Positions 36,034-44,316 of a DNA stretch of 64,000 bases are shown here, piece by piece. Origin of the DNA: Chitinophaga sp. CF418 (lineage in GTDB: Bacteria; Bacteroidota; Bacteroidia; Chitinophagales; Chitinophagaceae). Location: the NCBI RefSeq assembly GCF_900142925.1, contig NZ_FRCN01000007.1, positions 248,001-312,000 on the forward strand, in the 5' to 3' direction. Numbering within the stretch: the first letter of the stretch is position 1; each line of letters begins with the position of its first letter. The notes beneath the pieces were generated by a model that had not been told where the DNA came from, ran no database searches, and saw only the letters and a program-made list of their open reading frames with translations. Made by a program: the position numbers and the translations under genes.

Positions 36034-37188
36034 CATCAGGAAAGGTGCATTTCGATCGGAATTTCCCTCCTGACGATAGTGGCCAATACTATTGGATTGT
36101 ATGCCCAGACTCACCAGCCAGCCACAGAAGGGACATATCAGAACCCATTACCGGTAGAATTGGCAGATCCGTATGTGCTGTAAATGAAAGACGGCAAGTA
36201 TTATATGTACGGAACTGGCGGTGTTGCCAGAAATGGATTTGCCGCTTATTCCTCTAGCGATCTGGTGAATTGGAAAGACGAAGGCCAGGTATATTATGCC
36301 GCTAATAAGAACGGCTGGAGTGATTCAACCGCCGCATGGAATGGCGCATATTGGGCGCCGGAAGTATACGAACATAATGGTAAGTTCTACTTGTTCTATA
36401 GTGCGCAATGGGGTATGAATGCCAACAAAGAGGTTGAAAATTTTCGTATTGGAGTTGCCGTAGCAGACAATCCTACAGGCCCATTCATTGACCTGAATAG
36501 CAGACCTATTTTTGACCCCGGCTATCCCACTATCGACGCCAACGTGCTCTTTGACAATGGTAGGGTTTACCTCTATTATCCCCGCTGTTGCTACAAGCAT
36601 GCCGTAGAGTGCGAAGTAGCTACCTGGGCAAAGCAAAAGGAAGGGTTTGACAGCATAGAAGAGAGCTGGGTATACGGTGTTGAGCTTAAACCTGATTTCA
36701 GCGGCGTCATAGGTGAGCCTGTGCTGTTATTACGTCCCCCGATTAAAATGAACGATAAGCAGGCAGAATGGGAAAGTCGCTCTGTTACCCCAAAAGAAGT
36801 CAATCGCCGTTGGACAGAAGGCTCAGTCGCCTTCAAAAAGGGAACAACCTACTATATGATGTATTCTGCCAACTATTTCGGCGGCAAAAATTACGCAGTA
36901 GGATATGCTACTTCTAAGCATCCGCTGGGCCCGTTTACAAAGGCAGCTAATAATCCGGTATTACAGAAAAATGTTGAGAAAGGCGACGTAGTAACCGGCA
37001 CGGGGCATAATAGTATCACTTACTCACCAGATGGTAAAGAAATGTATTGTGTATACCATGCCCGGACATCGGCAACAGGTGAAAAACGTGTTGTATTTAT
37101 CGACCGGATGAAGATATTAAAAAACGGGATGCTTGTTGTAGAGGGGCCTACTACTACACGGCAGCCAGCGCCGGCTGTAGTCAAATAG
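36034..37188 (+). pseudogene. GH43-family glycosidase interrupted by an in-frame stop and lacking a start
   Basis: A frame without a start codon encodes a signal-like stretch (SIGISLLTIVANTIGLYAQ) and then the family beginning QNPLPVELADPYVL, whose Asp is the catalytic base. A TAA at 36181-36183 follows immediately, and the same frame resumes with MKDGKYYMYGTGG and runs 334 residues to a normal end, containing GYPTIDANVLFDNG and the acid RWTEGSVAFKKG. The downstream ATG piece therefore lacks its catalytic base. Relatives are arabinofuranosidases, arabinanases and xylosidases. An intact GH43 lies 450 bases downstream on the other strand. Confidence 0.8.
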
Positions 37189-37240
37189 CACGTTTAATTG
37201 TCACATTGGCTTTCGTTTATACATCAACTCTCCTGAAAAG

Positions 37241-37274
37241 ACATAGCGGCAGGCTGGAAGGCCTGCCGCTATGT
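37241..37274. terminator. Bidirectional hairpin terminator
   Basis: ACATAGCGGCAGGC and its complement form a perfect 14-bp stem around TGGAAG. On the minus strand it is followed by CTTTTC. It lies between the GH43 pseudogene and precursor gene 2 and can serve both. Confidence 0.8.
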
Positions 37275-37303
37275 AATAGGTCTGAACGCCCCGCTGGACA
37301 AGA

Positions 37304-37459
37304 TTAACATGTAAACTCAAAAGAAGCACAGGTCCTGACGGTAAGAGCACAAGTCCAGTCGCCTACTGTAGGCGCTTTTTTCTGCTCTGTTTGCACATTG
37401 CCACTCAGTTTTGCAATAGTTATTTTATTCAGCTTTAATTTTTTAGTTTCCTTTTTCAT
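37304..37459 (-). CDS. Orphan lanthipeptide-type precursor peptide 2
   Basis: A 51-residue frame on the minus strand. The leader starts MKKETKK and has LKLNKITIAKLS (residues 8-19), a very good match to the Bacteroidota class I lanthipeptide leader, and closely related to that of precursor 1. The core DWTCALTVRTCASFEFTC contains three TC pairs with cysteines at 37, 44 and 51, evenly spaced by seven residues and ending in Cys. Each Cys has Thr/Ser upstream that could be dehydrated to form a (methyl)lanthionine. A strong terminator lies 30 bases after the stop. No modification, export or immunity gene is near. Pinensins, from Chitinophaga pinensis, show that the genus makes such compounds; modification here is inference. 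Confidence 0.8.
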   Translation of the reverse strand: MKKETKKLKLNKITIAKLSGNVQTEQKKAPTVGDWTCALTVRTCASFEFTC

Positions 37460-37633
37460 GATGGTTTTATTTGGATGAAAAAATAAGCTGTCGTTACTAA
37501 TATAACTTATGTCAGGACGCAGGACAATCCCCAGAAAAGGGGAATTATAGCGTGCTAGAAGGCTTTATAAAGGGACAATGCGATCCTTTTTATCTTGTTT
37601 GAATGTGAATTAAATATCCCGGCTCCCTCAGCG

Positions 37634-38593
37634 CTACTTCGCCTGCAGCCATTTAAATGAGGTTGCGTCTGCCTTCAGGACAGCTGGTCCTGTCTTCTCA
37701 GGTTTGAATGTTAATTTTAAGAAGCCCGTGACACGGGGAGATACTTTCTCGTCGGAACGATGCGTATGTAATACATAGTACATATTGTTCTTTCTATCGA
37801 AGAACACGTCTCCGTGACCGCTTCCATTATTTCCAATGGTCTGTCGGCCAATAATGGGGTTACCTGCATACTTCTTCCATGGGCCCATTGGAGCTTCGGA
37901 AGTAGCATATCCTACCGCATAATCTTTGTTCCGAAAATCATTCGCAGAATAAATCAGGTAGTAGGTGTTTTTATATTTTAGTACCGTAGGTCCTTCCGTT
38001 ACAGGCCAATCTGATCCTGCAGTATTCTCCCAGCTGTCTGTGCCTGATATGCACTCTTTTTCAGTACCAGCAATTACATCGGATAGATCGGATTTCATTT
38101 CCGCTACAAAGATCCGGTTGCCGTTTTGCAATTTGACATGATAGAGGTATATTTTCCCATCGTCGTCAAAAAATATGAATGGGTCAATTTGCTTGCCGGT
38201 ACCGCTAATTGCCCGGAGTGTATCCTGTCTGAATGGCCCTACCGGACCGGATGCCTTCGCAATTGCGATGTGTTCATCCGCCGTGTATGCCATGTAATAA
38301 CTGCCTTTATATGCAATGACTTGTGGCGCCCAAAAACCACCTGAACCAAAAGCGCCACCGCGTTTCAGTGCAAGATTCCCTGCTATTCCCTCTGCAGGTT
38401 TCCAACTTTCCAGGTTATCTGATTCATAAACAGGAAATCCCTGGTTACTTCCCGTTCCATATAAATAATACTTTCCCTTGTCGGTAAAGATCGTCGGATC
38501 AGCAAGGAATATGGAGGGTTGTTGTGCCATGCTTTGGGATATTATGCTAGCAAAAAATAATCCAATGCCAAAAAATAGTTTCCGAGTACGCAT
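37634..38593 (-). CDS. Secreted GH43-family glycosidase
   Basis: The 319-residue protein starts at MRTRKLFFGIGLFFASIISQ, which gives a proper signal peptide; the longer frame adds eight residues. The GH43 triad is complete: base D32 in FLADPTIF, pKa-modulating D137 in KQIDPFIFF and acid E200 in PVTEGPTVL. The five-bladed propeller strands (KYYLYGTGSN, GSYYMAYTAD, NTYYLIYSANDF) are typical. It should cleave arabinose- or xylose-containing glycans in the periplasm or outside. It is a single gene, close to the damaged GH43 but only distantly similar to it, so they are not a recent duplicate. Confidence 0.9.
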   Translation of the reverse strand: MRTRKLFFGIGLFFASIISQSMAQQPSIFLADPTIFTDKGKYYLYGTGSNQGFPVYESDNLESWKPAEGIAGNLALKRGGAFGSGGFWAPQVIAYKGSYYMAYTADEHIAIAKASGPVGPFRQDTLRAISGTGKQIDPFIFFDDDGKIYLYHVKLQNGNRIFVAEMKSDLSDVIAGTEKECISGTDSWENTAGSDWPVTEGPTVLKYKNTYYLIYSANDFRNKDYAVGYATSEAPMGPWKKYAGNPIIGRQTIGNNGSGHGDVFFDRKNNMYYVLHTHRSDEKVSPRVTGFLKLTFKPEKTGPAVLKADATSFKWLQAK

Positions 38594-38723
38594 ACCTGTT
38601 AAAGATAGCATGATCAACGTAATTTTTTAGAGAATAATGTTGTGATCTGTGAATGGCTATCGGCGAACAGCCCACCTCTTGGTCAAGTCGCAATTCCCCC
38701 CTTTGAATGTCTCATTCAGCAGC

Positions 38724-38753
38724 TTTCATTTCAAACATAGCGCCTTAGTTTTG
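38724..38753 (+). promoter_or_regulatory. Candidate promoter of the RibD/DHFR-like gene
   Basis: TTTC at 38724-38727, 18 bases, then TAGTTTTG at 38746-38753. The -7 box matches TAnnTTTG and lies 17 bases before the start codon. Confidence 0.5.
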
Positions 38754-38770
38754 AGAAACAATTTTGAACT

Positions 38771-39355
38771 ATGCGTAAGCTAATTATGAAGATGTCGATT
38801 TCTGTCGACGGTTTTGTTGGTGGTCCCAATGGGGAGAATGATTGGATCTTCAGATCCTCTGATGAAAATTCGCGGGCCTGGGTTGTCGGTCAAATGCAGG
38901 AGGCTGGCCTGATTATCATGGGGCGCAAGTCGTTTGAAACTATGGCTCCATACTGGCCGACTGCAACCGGGCCTTTTGCGCCACTGATGAACGAGATCCC
39001 TAAGGTGCTCTTTACCCAAAAAGGATTTAAAGGCATCGATTTACCAAATGTGGATCAGGTGCCCGCTGCAGCTACCTGGAGGGATGCACGCGTTCTCGAG
39101 GGAGATCTGGCTGAAGAGATAAAAAAGCTCAAATCCGAGCCTGGGAAGCCGATCTGTGCGATTGGCGGAGCCGGATTTATGCGGAATCTGATAGCGACAG
39201 GGCTTATAGACGAATACGTTTTGGTGACTCATCCTGTGGTGTTGGGAGAGGGGCAGGCGATCTTCAATGGTGTTGCACAACCGCTGGACCTGAAATTGGT
39301 TGATGTCAAGGCTTTTCCGGGAGGAATTACAGCGCATACTTACAGCAAATCATAG
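38771..39355 (+). CDS. Dihydrofolate reductase-family protein (RibD C-terminal-like)
   Basis: The 194-residue protein has the family pattern SISVDGFVGGPNGENDWIF, GLIIMGRKSFETMAPYWP and IGGAGFMRNLIATGLIDEYV followed by THPVVLGEGQAIF. These are the NADPH-binding fold of the RibD C-terminal/DfrA-like reductases that are common as stand-alone proteins in soil bacteria, mostly with unknown substrate. It is a single gene with its own promoter and ends at a hairpin shared with the ankyrin remnant. Confidence 0.88.
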   Translation: MRKLIMKMSISVDGFVGGPNGENDWIFRSSDENSRAWVVGQMQEAGLIIMGRKSFETMAPYWPTATGPFAPLMNEIPKVLFTQKGFKGIDLPNVDQVPAAATWRDARVLEGDLAEEIKKLKSEPGKPICAIGGAGFMRNLIATGLIDEYVLVTHPVVLGEGQAIFNGVAQPLDLKLVDVKAFPGGITAHTYSKS

Positions 39356-39388
39356 GTTCGCACTTACTCAGAATAGAGAAAAGTAAAC

Positions 39389-39413
39389 AAGCCGGAAATA
39401 CAATCCCCGGCTT
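39389..39413. terminator. Hairpin terminator
   Basis: AAGCCGG and CCGGCTT form a stem between the convergent reductase and ankyrin genes. Confidence 0.55.
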
Positions 39414-39423
39414 TACCTATCAT

Positions 39424-39761
39424 TTATCGCAATAGCTGTATCATCGCTGCTTCCTGACGGGCTTCTGCCAGTGAAATGGGCGTATGGCTCTGTGCAACGA
39501 CGTGCTTATCTGCACCTGCTGCCAGTAGTGCTTTAGCTACTTCCAGATGTCCCATTTCAGCCGCACGGTGCAAGGCGGTGAATCCACGATCGTCCTGTGC
39601 ATTTACATCCGCACCTGCTTTTATCAATATTTGTAGTACATCCAGTCTGTCAGATTGCACGGCATTCATCAATGTAGTAGCGCCTTCTACGGAACGGGCA
39701 TCAGGATTAGCGCCTGGATGGGGGTATCTTTTTTTCTGAAAAATCTGTTAAATAGGGACAT
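39424..39761 (-). pseudogene. Ankyrin-repeat gene with a frameshift near its start
   Basis: A start ATG at 39761 gives MSLFNRFFRKKDTPIQALIL and stops after 24 codons; a shift of one frame near 39720 leads into GANPDARSVEGATTLMNAVQ, KAGADVNAQDDRGFTALHRA and a second complete repeat ending at 39424. Two full ankyrin repeats are present. The intact 82-codon part from 39672 could still be translated, but it begins inside a repeat. A one-base sequencing error would give the same picture. Confidence 0.6.
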
Positions 39762-39828
39762 TGGGTTCGTTCAGCGCTATCTTTTGCTGACGAAGTTGTT
39801 CCAGGATTTCAATATAACGTTCTATCAT
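39748..39828 (-). CDS. Possible very small gene upstream of the ankyrin remnant
   Basis: A 26-codon frame (MIERYIEILEQLRQQKIALN) overlaps the ankyrin start codon by 14 bases. It is helical and looks coding, but could be the beginning of another damaged gene. No family is recognised. Confidence 0.3.
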   Translation of the reverse strand: MIERYIEILEQLRQQKIALNEPNVPI

Positions 39829-40035
39829 GTATAATTATAACTCTTTATAGGGCAGTAGATATATATGCTCCGTGAAAGTACGTAGAATTGTAGAGAGTGA
39901 ACAATGAATTAAGTTGAAAATCTGGGGAACGGTTAAGAAGTTGAACCAGCTGGCCCAGGAGCCAACCTATTTTTAAAAAAGTAAAGTATCTTGGGCGCTG
40001 TTGCAACTATAATCGATAAAGTCAACCCTCATTCA

Positions 40036-40434
40036 ATGGAACAAAGGGAATCAAACCAATATTGGGAAGTCTTTGAAACTAAAGTTCGGTCTCTTACTGA
40101 AAGGCAGCAGCGAATAATTGCCTATAAGTTTTGTTTGCTTGCCGAGAAGGATCTGGATGATCTTGGTAAAGGTGCGCTTAGACTTGTTGAACAACTTACA
40201 TCAGGTCATGTTTCATTACAAGATTGTGAATCTTACAGGGAGCAACTACAGAATCGACTCCCCGATGAGGAGACAAGCGCATACAGTCCTTTGATCTGGG
40301 CTTTAACACCCCACACAGCTGCTTATCCCGCCTGGTATTCGGCTGCCATTGTGGGATTAAACATAGTTGATCTAGGGATTAGTACTTTCCCGGAATTGAC
40401 TGATTTGACAAAAGGAATTTTGGACAATTTTTAA
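40036..40434 (+). CDS. Hypothetical protein
   Basis: The 132-residue protein starting MEQRESNQYWEVFETKVRSL is mainly helical with many glutamates and glutamines, and has a tryptophan- and tyrosine-rich centre (YSPLIWALTPHTAAYPAWYS). A frame extension upstream uses only TTG. It has no signal peptide. No family is recognised. It lies alone between gene-poor stretches. Confidence 0.45.
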   Translation: MEQRESNQYWEVFETKVRSLTERQQRIIAYKFCLLAEKDLDDLGKGALRLVEQLTSGHVSLQDCESYREQLQNRLPDEETSAYSPLIWALTPHTAAYPAWYSAAIVGLNIVDLGISTFPELTDLTKGILDNF

Positions 40435-40762
40435 CGACGATGCAACTGACCGCAGTACCGTACCGCTGGTGAAGTAAAAGACCATTACCAGGAATCATGG
40501 AAAAGAACTAAACTTGTATTTAGACCGATATTTTCCCTTTAAGTATTAGGTGAATTTTCAGACTTACGCTGATTCATGTAGTGGTAATAACGCTATTTTT
40601 TTCGCTATGAAGTCTTTAGAAAACCCAAATATGGGTGGTTGGCAGTCTTAGCCGAATAGCCTTTGGATTTAATATGTATAGGGCATACAACCATTATTAT
40701 AGATTAATAAACCCAAAATAGAGACGTTCCCTAACTAAGGTAATCAAGATAATATTTAAATT
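40435..40762. other. Gene-free stretch
   Basis: About 330 AT-rich bases with no convincing frame on either strand, leading into the GNAT-MarR promoter. Confidence 0.4.
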
Positions 40763-40792
40763 TATGTAGGAAACTACGTAGATTTGTACATA
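40763..40792. promoter_or_regulatory. Promoter with overlapping 30-bp palindrome, candidate MarR operator
   Basis: TATGTA at 40763 and TACATA ending at 40792 are symmetric about the perfect centre CTACGTAG (40774-40781); 12 of 15 position pairs match. The -7 box TAGATTTG (40779-40786) lies inside it and a near -33 TTTA is at 40755-40758. A repressor bound here would cover the promoter of the GNAT-MarR operon. Confidence 0.65.
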
Positions 40793-40804
40793 ATAAAGAA
40801 CGTA

Positions 40805-41299
40805 ATGGCAAATATCGTATATAGACCAATAGGTGATCAGTTTTCAGATGACGTAATACAGCTAATACTTCCAATTCAACAGATTGAATTTGGTGTCGCT
40901 GTTACCCTTGAAGACCAGCCAGACTTAAAAACCATAGAAGCATTCTATTGCCAGTCAGGCGGAAATTTCTGGGGCGCTTTCGATGGTGATACATTGGTAG
41001 GCACGATTGCCCTGGTAAGTATTGGCCATCAGGCGGGTGCTATCCGGAAGATGTTTGTAAAAAAAGAGTTTAGAGGGAAAGAATTTGGAATTGCCCAGCA
41101 ATTACTTGAAAAGTTGTTGACTTATAGCGAGGAGCAAGGAATCAAAGATATTTATCTCGGTACAGTGGAGCAGCTAAAAGCAGCACAACGATTTTATGAA
41201 AAGAACCATTTTACTCTTATCCCTAAAGCAGATCTTCCTGCCTATTTTCCATTAATGAGCGCCGACAATGTGTTCTATCATTTACGCTTAAAAAACTGA
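40805..41299 (+). CDS. GNAT-family N-acetyltransferase
   Basis: The 164-residue protein starts at the ATG giving MANIVYRPIGDQF; the longer frame needs a TTG inside the promoter. The GNAT core is present: GTIALVSIGHQAGAIRKMFV, then the acetyl-CoA loop EFRGKEFGIAQQLLEKLL and the C-terminal AAQRFYEKNHFTLIPKADLP. The acceptor is not known. It overlaps nothing but precedes the MarR gene by 3 bases, so the pair is one operon. Confidence 0.88.
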   Translation: MANIVYRPIGDQFSDDVIQLILPIQQIEFGVAVTLEDQPDLKTIEAFYCQSGGNFWGAFDGDTLVGTIALVSIGHQAGAIRKMFVKKEFRGKEFGIAQQLLEKLLTYSEEQGIKDIYLGTVEQLKAAQRFYEKNHFTLIPKADLPAYFPLMSADNVFYHLRLKN

Positions 41300-41302
41300 T
41301 CT

Positions 41303-41779
41303 ATGGACAATGTAATAGACCAATCGGGTATACTTGCCATTTCAACCAGGCTGCAACGGCTTTCTGATGCCTTAAGAAAGGAGGGGCAGCTGATATATCA
41401 ATCATTTGGGATACAGTTTGAGCCGAAATGGTTCCCTGTCGTTTATACCTTGCATTTAAAAACTTCTATGAGCGTGGTAGAAATTGCTAACGAAATTGGC
41501 TATGCCCATCCTTCCACGATCAGTTTATTGAAAGAGCTGGAAAAGCAGCAAATCATTAAGTCAAAGAAGGATAAAACAGACGAGAGAAAACGGCTGATAG
41601 TTCTTACCACGAAAGGAAAAGCGTTGGTTGATGCTATGAAACCAGTATGGAACAATATGGAAAAGGCTTTAGTACAGATTGCAGATAACAAAAACAACCT
41701 GATGGAGGCGATAATAGAAGCTGAAGAGAAACTGAAGGAGTCCAGCTTTCTTGTGCGATCACAAAAGATCAGGCAATAA
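41303..41779 (+). CDS. MarR-family transcriptional regulator
   Basis: The 158-residue protein has the winged helix of MarR proteins: SVVEIANEIGYAHPSTISLL is the recognition helix region and KSKKDKTDERKRLIVLTTKG is the wing. N- and C-terminal helices form the dimer interface. It is encoded 3 bases after the acetyltransferase, and the operon promoter carries a 30-bp symmetric site, so autoregulation is likely. The ligand is unknown. A hairpin follows at 41808. Confidence 0.9.
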   Translation: MDNVIDQSGILAISTRLQRLSDALRKEGQLIYQSFGIQFEPKWFPVVYTLHLKTSMSVVEIANEIGYAHPSTISLLKELEKQQIIKSKKDKTDERKRLIVLTTKGKALVDAMKPVWNNMEKALVQIADNKNNLMEAIIEAEEKLKESSFLVRSQKIRQ

Positions 41780-41807
41780 CTACCTTGAATTCTACTACAA
41801 TAAAACA

Positions 41808-41842
41808 AAAAGGCAGCATAGGGGAGTACCATGCTGCCTTTT
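41808..41842. terminator. Bidirectional hairpin terminator
   Basis: AAAAGGCAGCAT and ATGCTGCCTTTT form a perfect 12-bp stem, with A- and T-runs, between the convergent MarR and lipoprotein genes. Confidence 0.85.
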
Positions 41843-41859
41843 CTATGTTTCTGGTAATA

Positions 41860-42804
41860 TTATTTTATCTCTGTAGTGTACTCCAGCCTTACTGATGATT
41901 TCACCGATGAAACCCCACCTGCCGACTCGTTGTATTGATAGGTATGCAATCTGCCATCAGAGAATGAGGACAGCACATGGCTGAACGGTTGATTCATGTC
42001 ATTGTACTCATAGTTTGCCGGCTTGGTTGGAAAATAGTCGTTCTTCACCCCATTTTTGAAACTAAAGTCATTTGGGTTTAAGAATTTGTGAATATAGAAA
42101 TCGTTGGTAACGGCAAGAAATAAATTAGGGTTTAGCCTTGTGCCCAGCAAAAACAAATATGACCTGTTGATGGTTTCCAGTGATGCTGTACCAGGTACCG
42201 CTGTTTGCAGTCGTACGCCTAACCTTCTGGGCGAAGCAAGTGGTTGATCAAAGCCGAAGTCGCACTGGATAGAATCGATCTGGTTATTATTATCCCTGAA
42301 ATACTTGAGATGAGATCTCCAGCTACCTGCAGCATCTGGTATTGTGGTAACATCGGTAAGATGACCCTGTAAATCATAGGTCATGAAGCATGTGTCACCT
42401 GTCGTATTCCCCTTTGCGATTATGCGATCAAGCCGCTTGTTCCCGTCATAATGGAAGTAATAATTGAGATAATAGCCTCTTCTTACGCCATCAGTGACCA
42501 GCTTTTCAATAGCGCCATCATCATTGTAATAAAACAGGGATGTAACGGTATCATCCCGAAAGGGAGGGTAGCCTATCACCTTCTCTATCTGATTTTTCAC
42601 ATTGTAATAGATGCTGTCACGGTAAAAGTACTCGTCAGTTGAGTCTCCAATCCAATAATAACCCTTCGTCAACAGATATGTGGTATCTTTCGGAGGAAGA
42701 TCGGCAAGCGGCCGGGTAACGTTGTTATCTTTTTTACTACAGGCAGAGAATAACACCATGCACGTAACAATCAATAGGGCATAGGGTAGGTTAATAACTT
42801 TCAT
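41860..42804 (-). CDS. Lipoprotein of unknown function
   Basis: The 314-residue precursor starts at MKVINLPYALLIVTCMVLFS, with a lipobox ending SAC and then SKKDNN. A longer frame uses TTG. The mature part has many tyrosine- and asparagine-rich beta segments such as YYNVKNQIEKVIGYPPF, YFHYDGNKRLDRIIAKGN and TYDLQGHLTDVTT, a pattern like the YD/RHS-type repeats seen in DUF4595-type lipoproteins. It is a single gene. No enzymatic motif. Confidence 0.7.
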   Translation of the reverse strand: MKVINLPYALLIVTCMVLFSACSKKDNNVTRPLADLPPKDTTYLLTKGYYWIGDSTDEYFYRDSIYYNVKNQIEKVIGYPPFRDDTVTSLFYYNDDGAIEKLVTDGVRRGYYLNYYFHYDGNKRLDRIIAKGNTTGDTCFMTYDLQGHLTDVTTIPDAAGSWRSHLKYFRDNNNQIDSIQCDFGFDQPLASPRRLGVRLQTAVPGTASLETINRSYLFLLGTRLNPNLFLAVTNDFYIHKFLNPNDFSFKNGVKNDYFPTKPANYEYNDMNQPFSHVLSSFSDGRLHTYQYNESAGGVSSVKSSVRLEYTTEIK

Positions 42805-42825
42805 CTTGGGTTTAAATTTTCGCAA

Positions 42826-43129
42826 AGATACGCAGGGAAAACATATTTTTATTTTTCACATACACTTTTTTAAAAAGGGAACAAGGTTGAGTTTAAAGTT
42901 GACGGGCAGTTCCTGTTGATACACAATGCTCGCTAGGTTAAGATAAGTAACGCCCCTTTATTATGAACGCACTTTAACCCGCAAAATATAAGTCTTAATC
43001 TAAAAAGCGCACAGGATAAAACTATACATCTTGCTGCCGGTGCATCTTTCCCTTACAGCAGATTTTTTCGTGTCAAAGATACAGGGCACTGTCTTTTCAG
43101 GATTTTTCTCTCTATCTTATGCCCCCAAT
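42826..43129. other. Divergent intergenic region
   Basis: About 300 bases between the lipoprotein and the acyltransferase. No exact promoter pair or inverted repeat stood out; an in-frame extension of the acyltransferase to 43031 is possible but uses a start that is not supported. Confidence 0.4.
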
Positions 43130-44245
43130 ATGAATACACATCCTCTTCCTACCAAACCACATTATCTTGTACTGGACGGGCTACGTGGTGTAGCCGCATT
43201 GATCGTTGTCATTTTCCACGTATTAGAGGCACATTCCACGAGTCATCTCGATCTGATGATCAATCACGGTTATCTGGCCGTTGATTTCTTCTTCCTGCTT
43301 TCCGGCTATGTTATTGGTTATGCCTATGATGACCGCTGGCAGAAAATGTCTATCGGTACCTTTTTCAAACGCCGACTGGAGAGGCTTCAGCCTATGGTAA
43401 TCATGGGTATGATCATCGGCGCCCTCTTCTTCTATGCATCTGATTCCCCATCATTTCCGGCCATTCACACCGTACCGGCATGGAAACTTTTGCTGATCAT
43501 GTTCATTGGTTTTACTCTCATACCTATCCCCATTTCCTGGGATATCCGGGGATGGCAGGAAATGCATCCCCTGGATGGACCAGCCTGGTCGTTGTTCTTT
43601 GAGTATGTCGGGAACATTCTTTACGCACTCGGCATCAGGAAATTTTCAAAAACAGCACTCTCCATACTAGTCAGCCTTTCCGCTATAGCGCTTATCTATC
43701 TTACCGTATTCGGTCCTACCGGCGACGTTATTGGTGGATGGTCTGTAACTCCCGAACAATTAAGCATCGGCTTTACCCGCCTGATGTTCCCTTTCTTTGC
43801 TGGCCTGTTGTTGTCCAGAGCGACTAAACCCACGCGTATTAACAATGCGTTCCTATGGTGTGGCATAATACTGGCGATAACATTGGCGATACCACGAATC
43901 GGTGGTGCAGATCACTTGTGGATGAATGGTATCTACGAATCTTTTATCATTATTCTCGTATTCCCGCTGATTGTATATCTGGGAGCAAGCGGCCAGATAC
44001 ATAGCAACAGGGAGTCTAAAATATGTAAGTTCCTGGCGGATCTTTCCTACCCCTTATACATCACACACTATCCGTTCATTTACGTCTATACCGGCTGGGT
44101 AAGCGCACACAAAGACACAAACATGCCATTGGCTGTCGGGTATGGTATACTGACATTTGTTGTGTCTGTATTGGTAGGCTATCTCAGTCTGAAATACTAT
44201 GACGAACCGGTAAGGGCCTGGCTGAAAAGAAAAGTAAAAGCATAG
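43130..44245 (+). CDS. Acyltransferase 3-family membrane protein (OafA/NodX-like)
   Basis: The 371-residue protein starts at the ATG giving MNTHPLPTKPHYLVLDGLRG. About ten membrane helices and the family signature LDGLRGVAALIVVIFHVLEA with HGYLAVDFFFLLSGYVIGYA and FFKRRLERLQP. It moves an acyl group across the membrane to a carbohydrate acceptor; the conserved His in IFHV is catalytic. It is 70 bases upstream of the GH51 gene, on the same strand. A fragment of its coding sequence is copied at 46211. Confidence 0.9.
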   Translation: MNTHPLPTKPHYLVLDGLRGVAALIVVIFHVLEAHSTSHLDLMINHGYLAVDFFFLLSGYVIGYAYDDRWQKMSIGTFFKRRLERLQPMVIMGMIIGALFFYASDSPSFPAIHTVPAWKLLLIMFIGFTLIPIPISWDIRGWQEMHPLDGPAWSLFFEYVGNILYALGIRKFSKTALSILVSLSAIALIYLTVFGPTGDVIGGWSVTPEQLSIGFTRLMFPFFAGLLLSRATKPTRINNAFLWCGIILAITLAIPRIGGADHLWMNGIYESFIIILVFPLIVYLGASGQIHSNRESKICKFLADLSYPLYITHYPFIYVYTGWVSAHKDTNMPLAVGYGILTFVVSVLVGYLSLKYYDEPVRAWLKRKVKA

Positions 44246-44316
44246 GCCCCGTAATCCTATGTAATCTGCTTAAAATTCACCATCTTGTTGTTCAACAATC
44301 AATAGCTACTATTTAC

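Noticed and set aside
36009..36257. 82-residue frame over the start of the GH43 pseudogene
   Set aside because: It is in the wrong frame relative to the GH43 sequence and starts at TTG.
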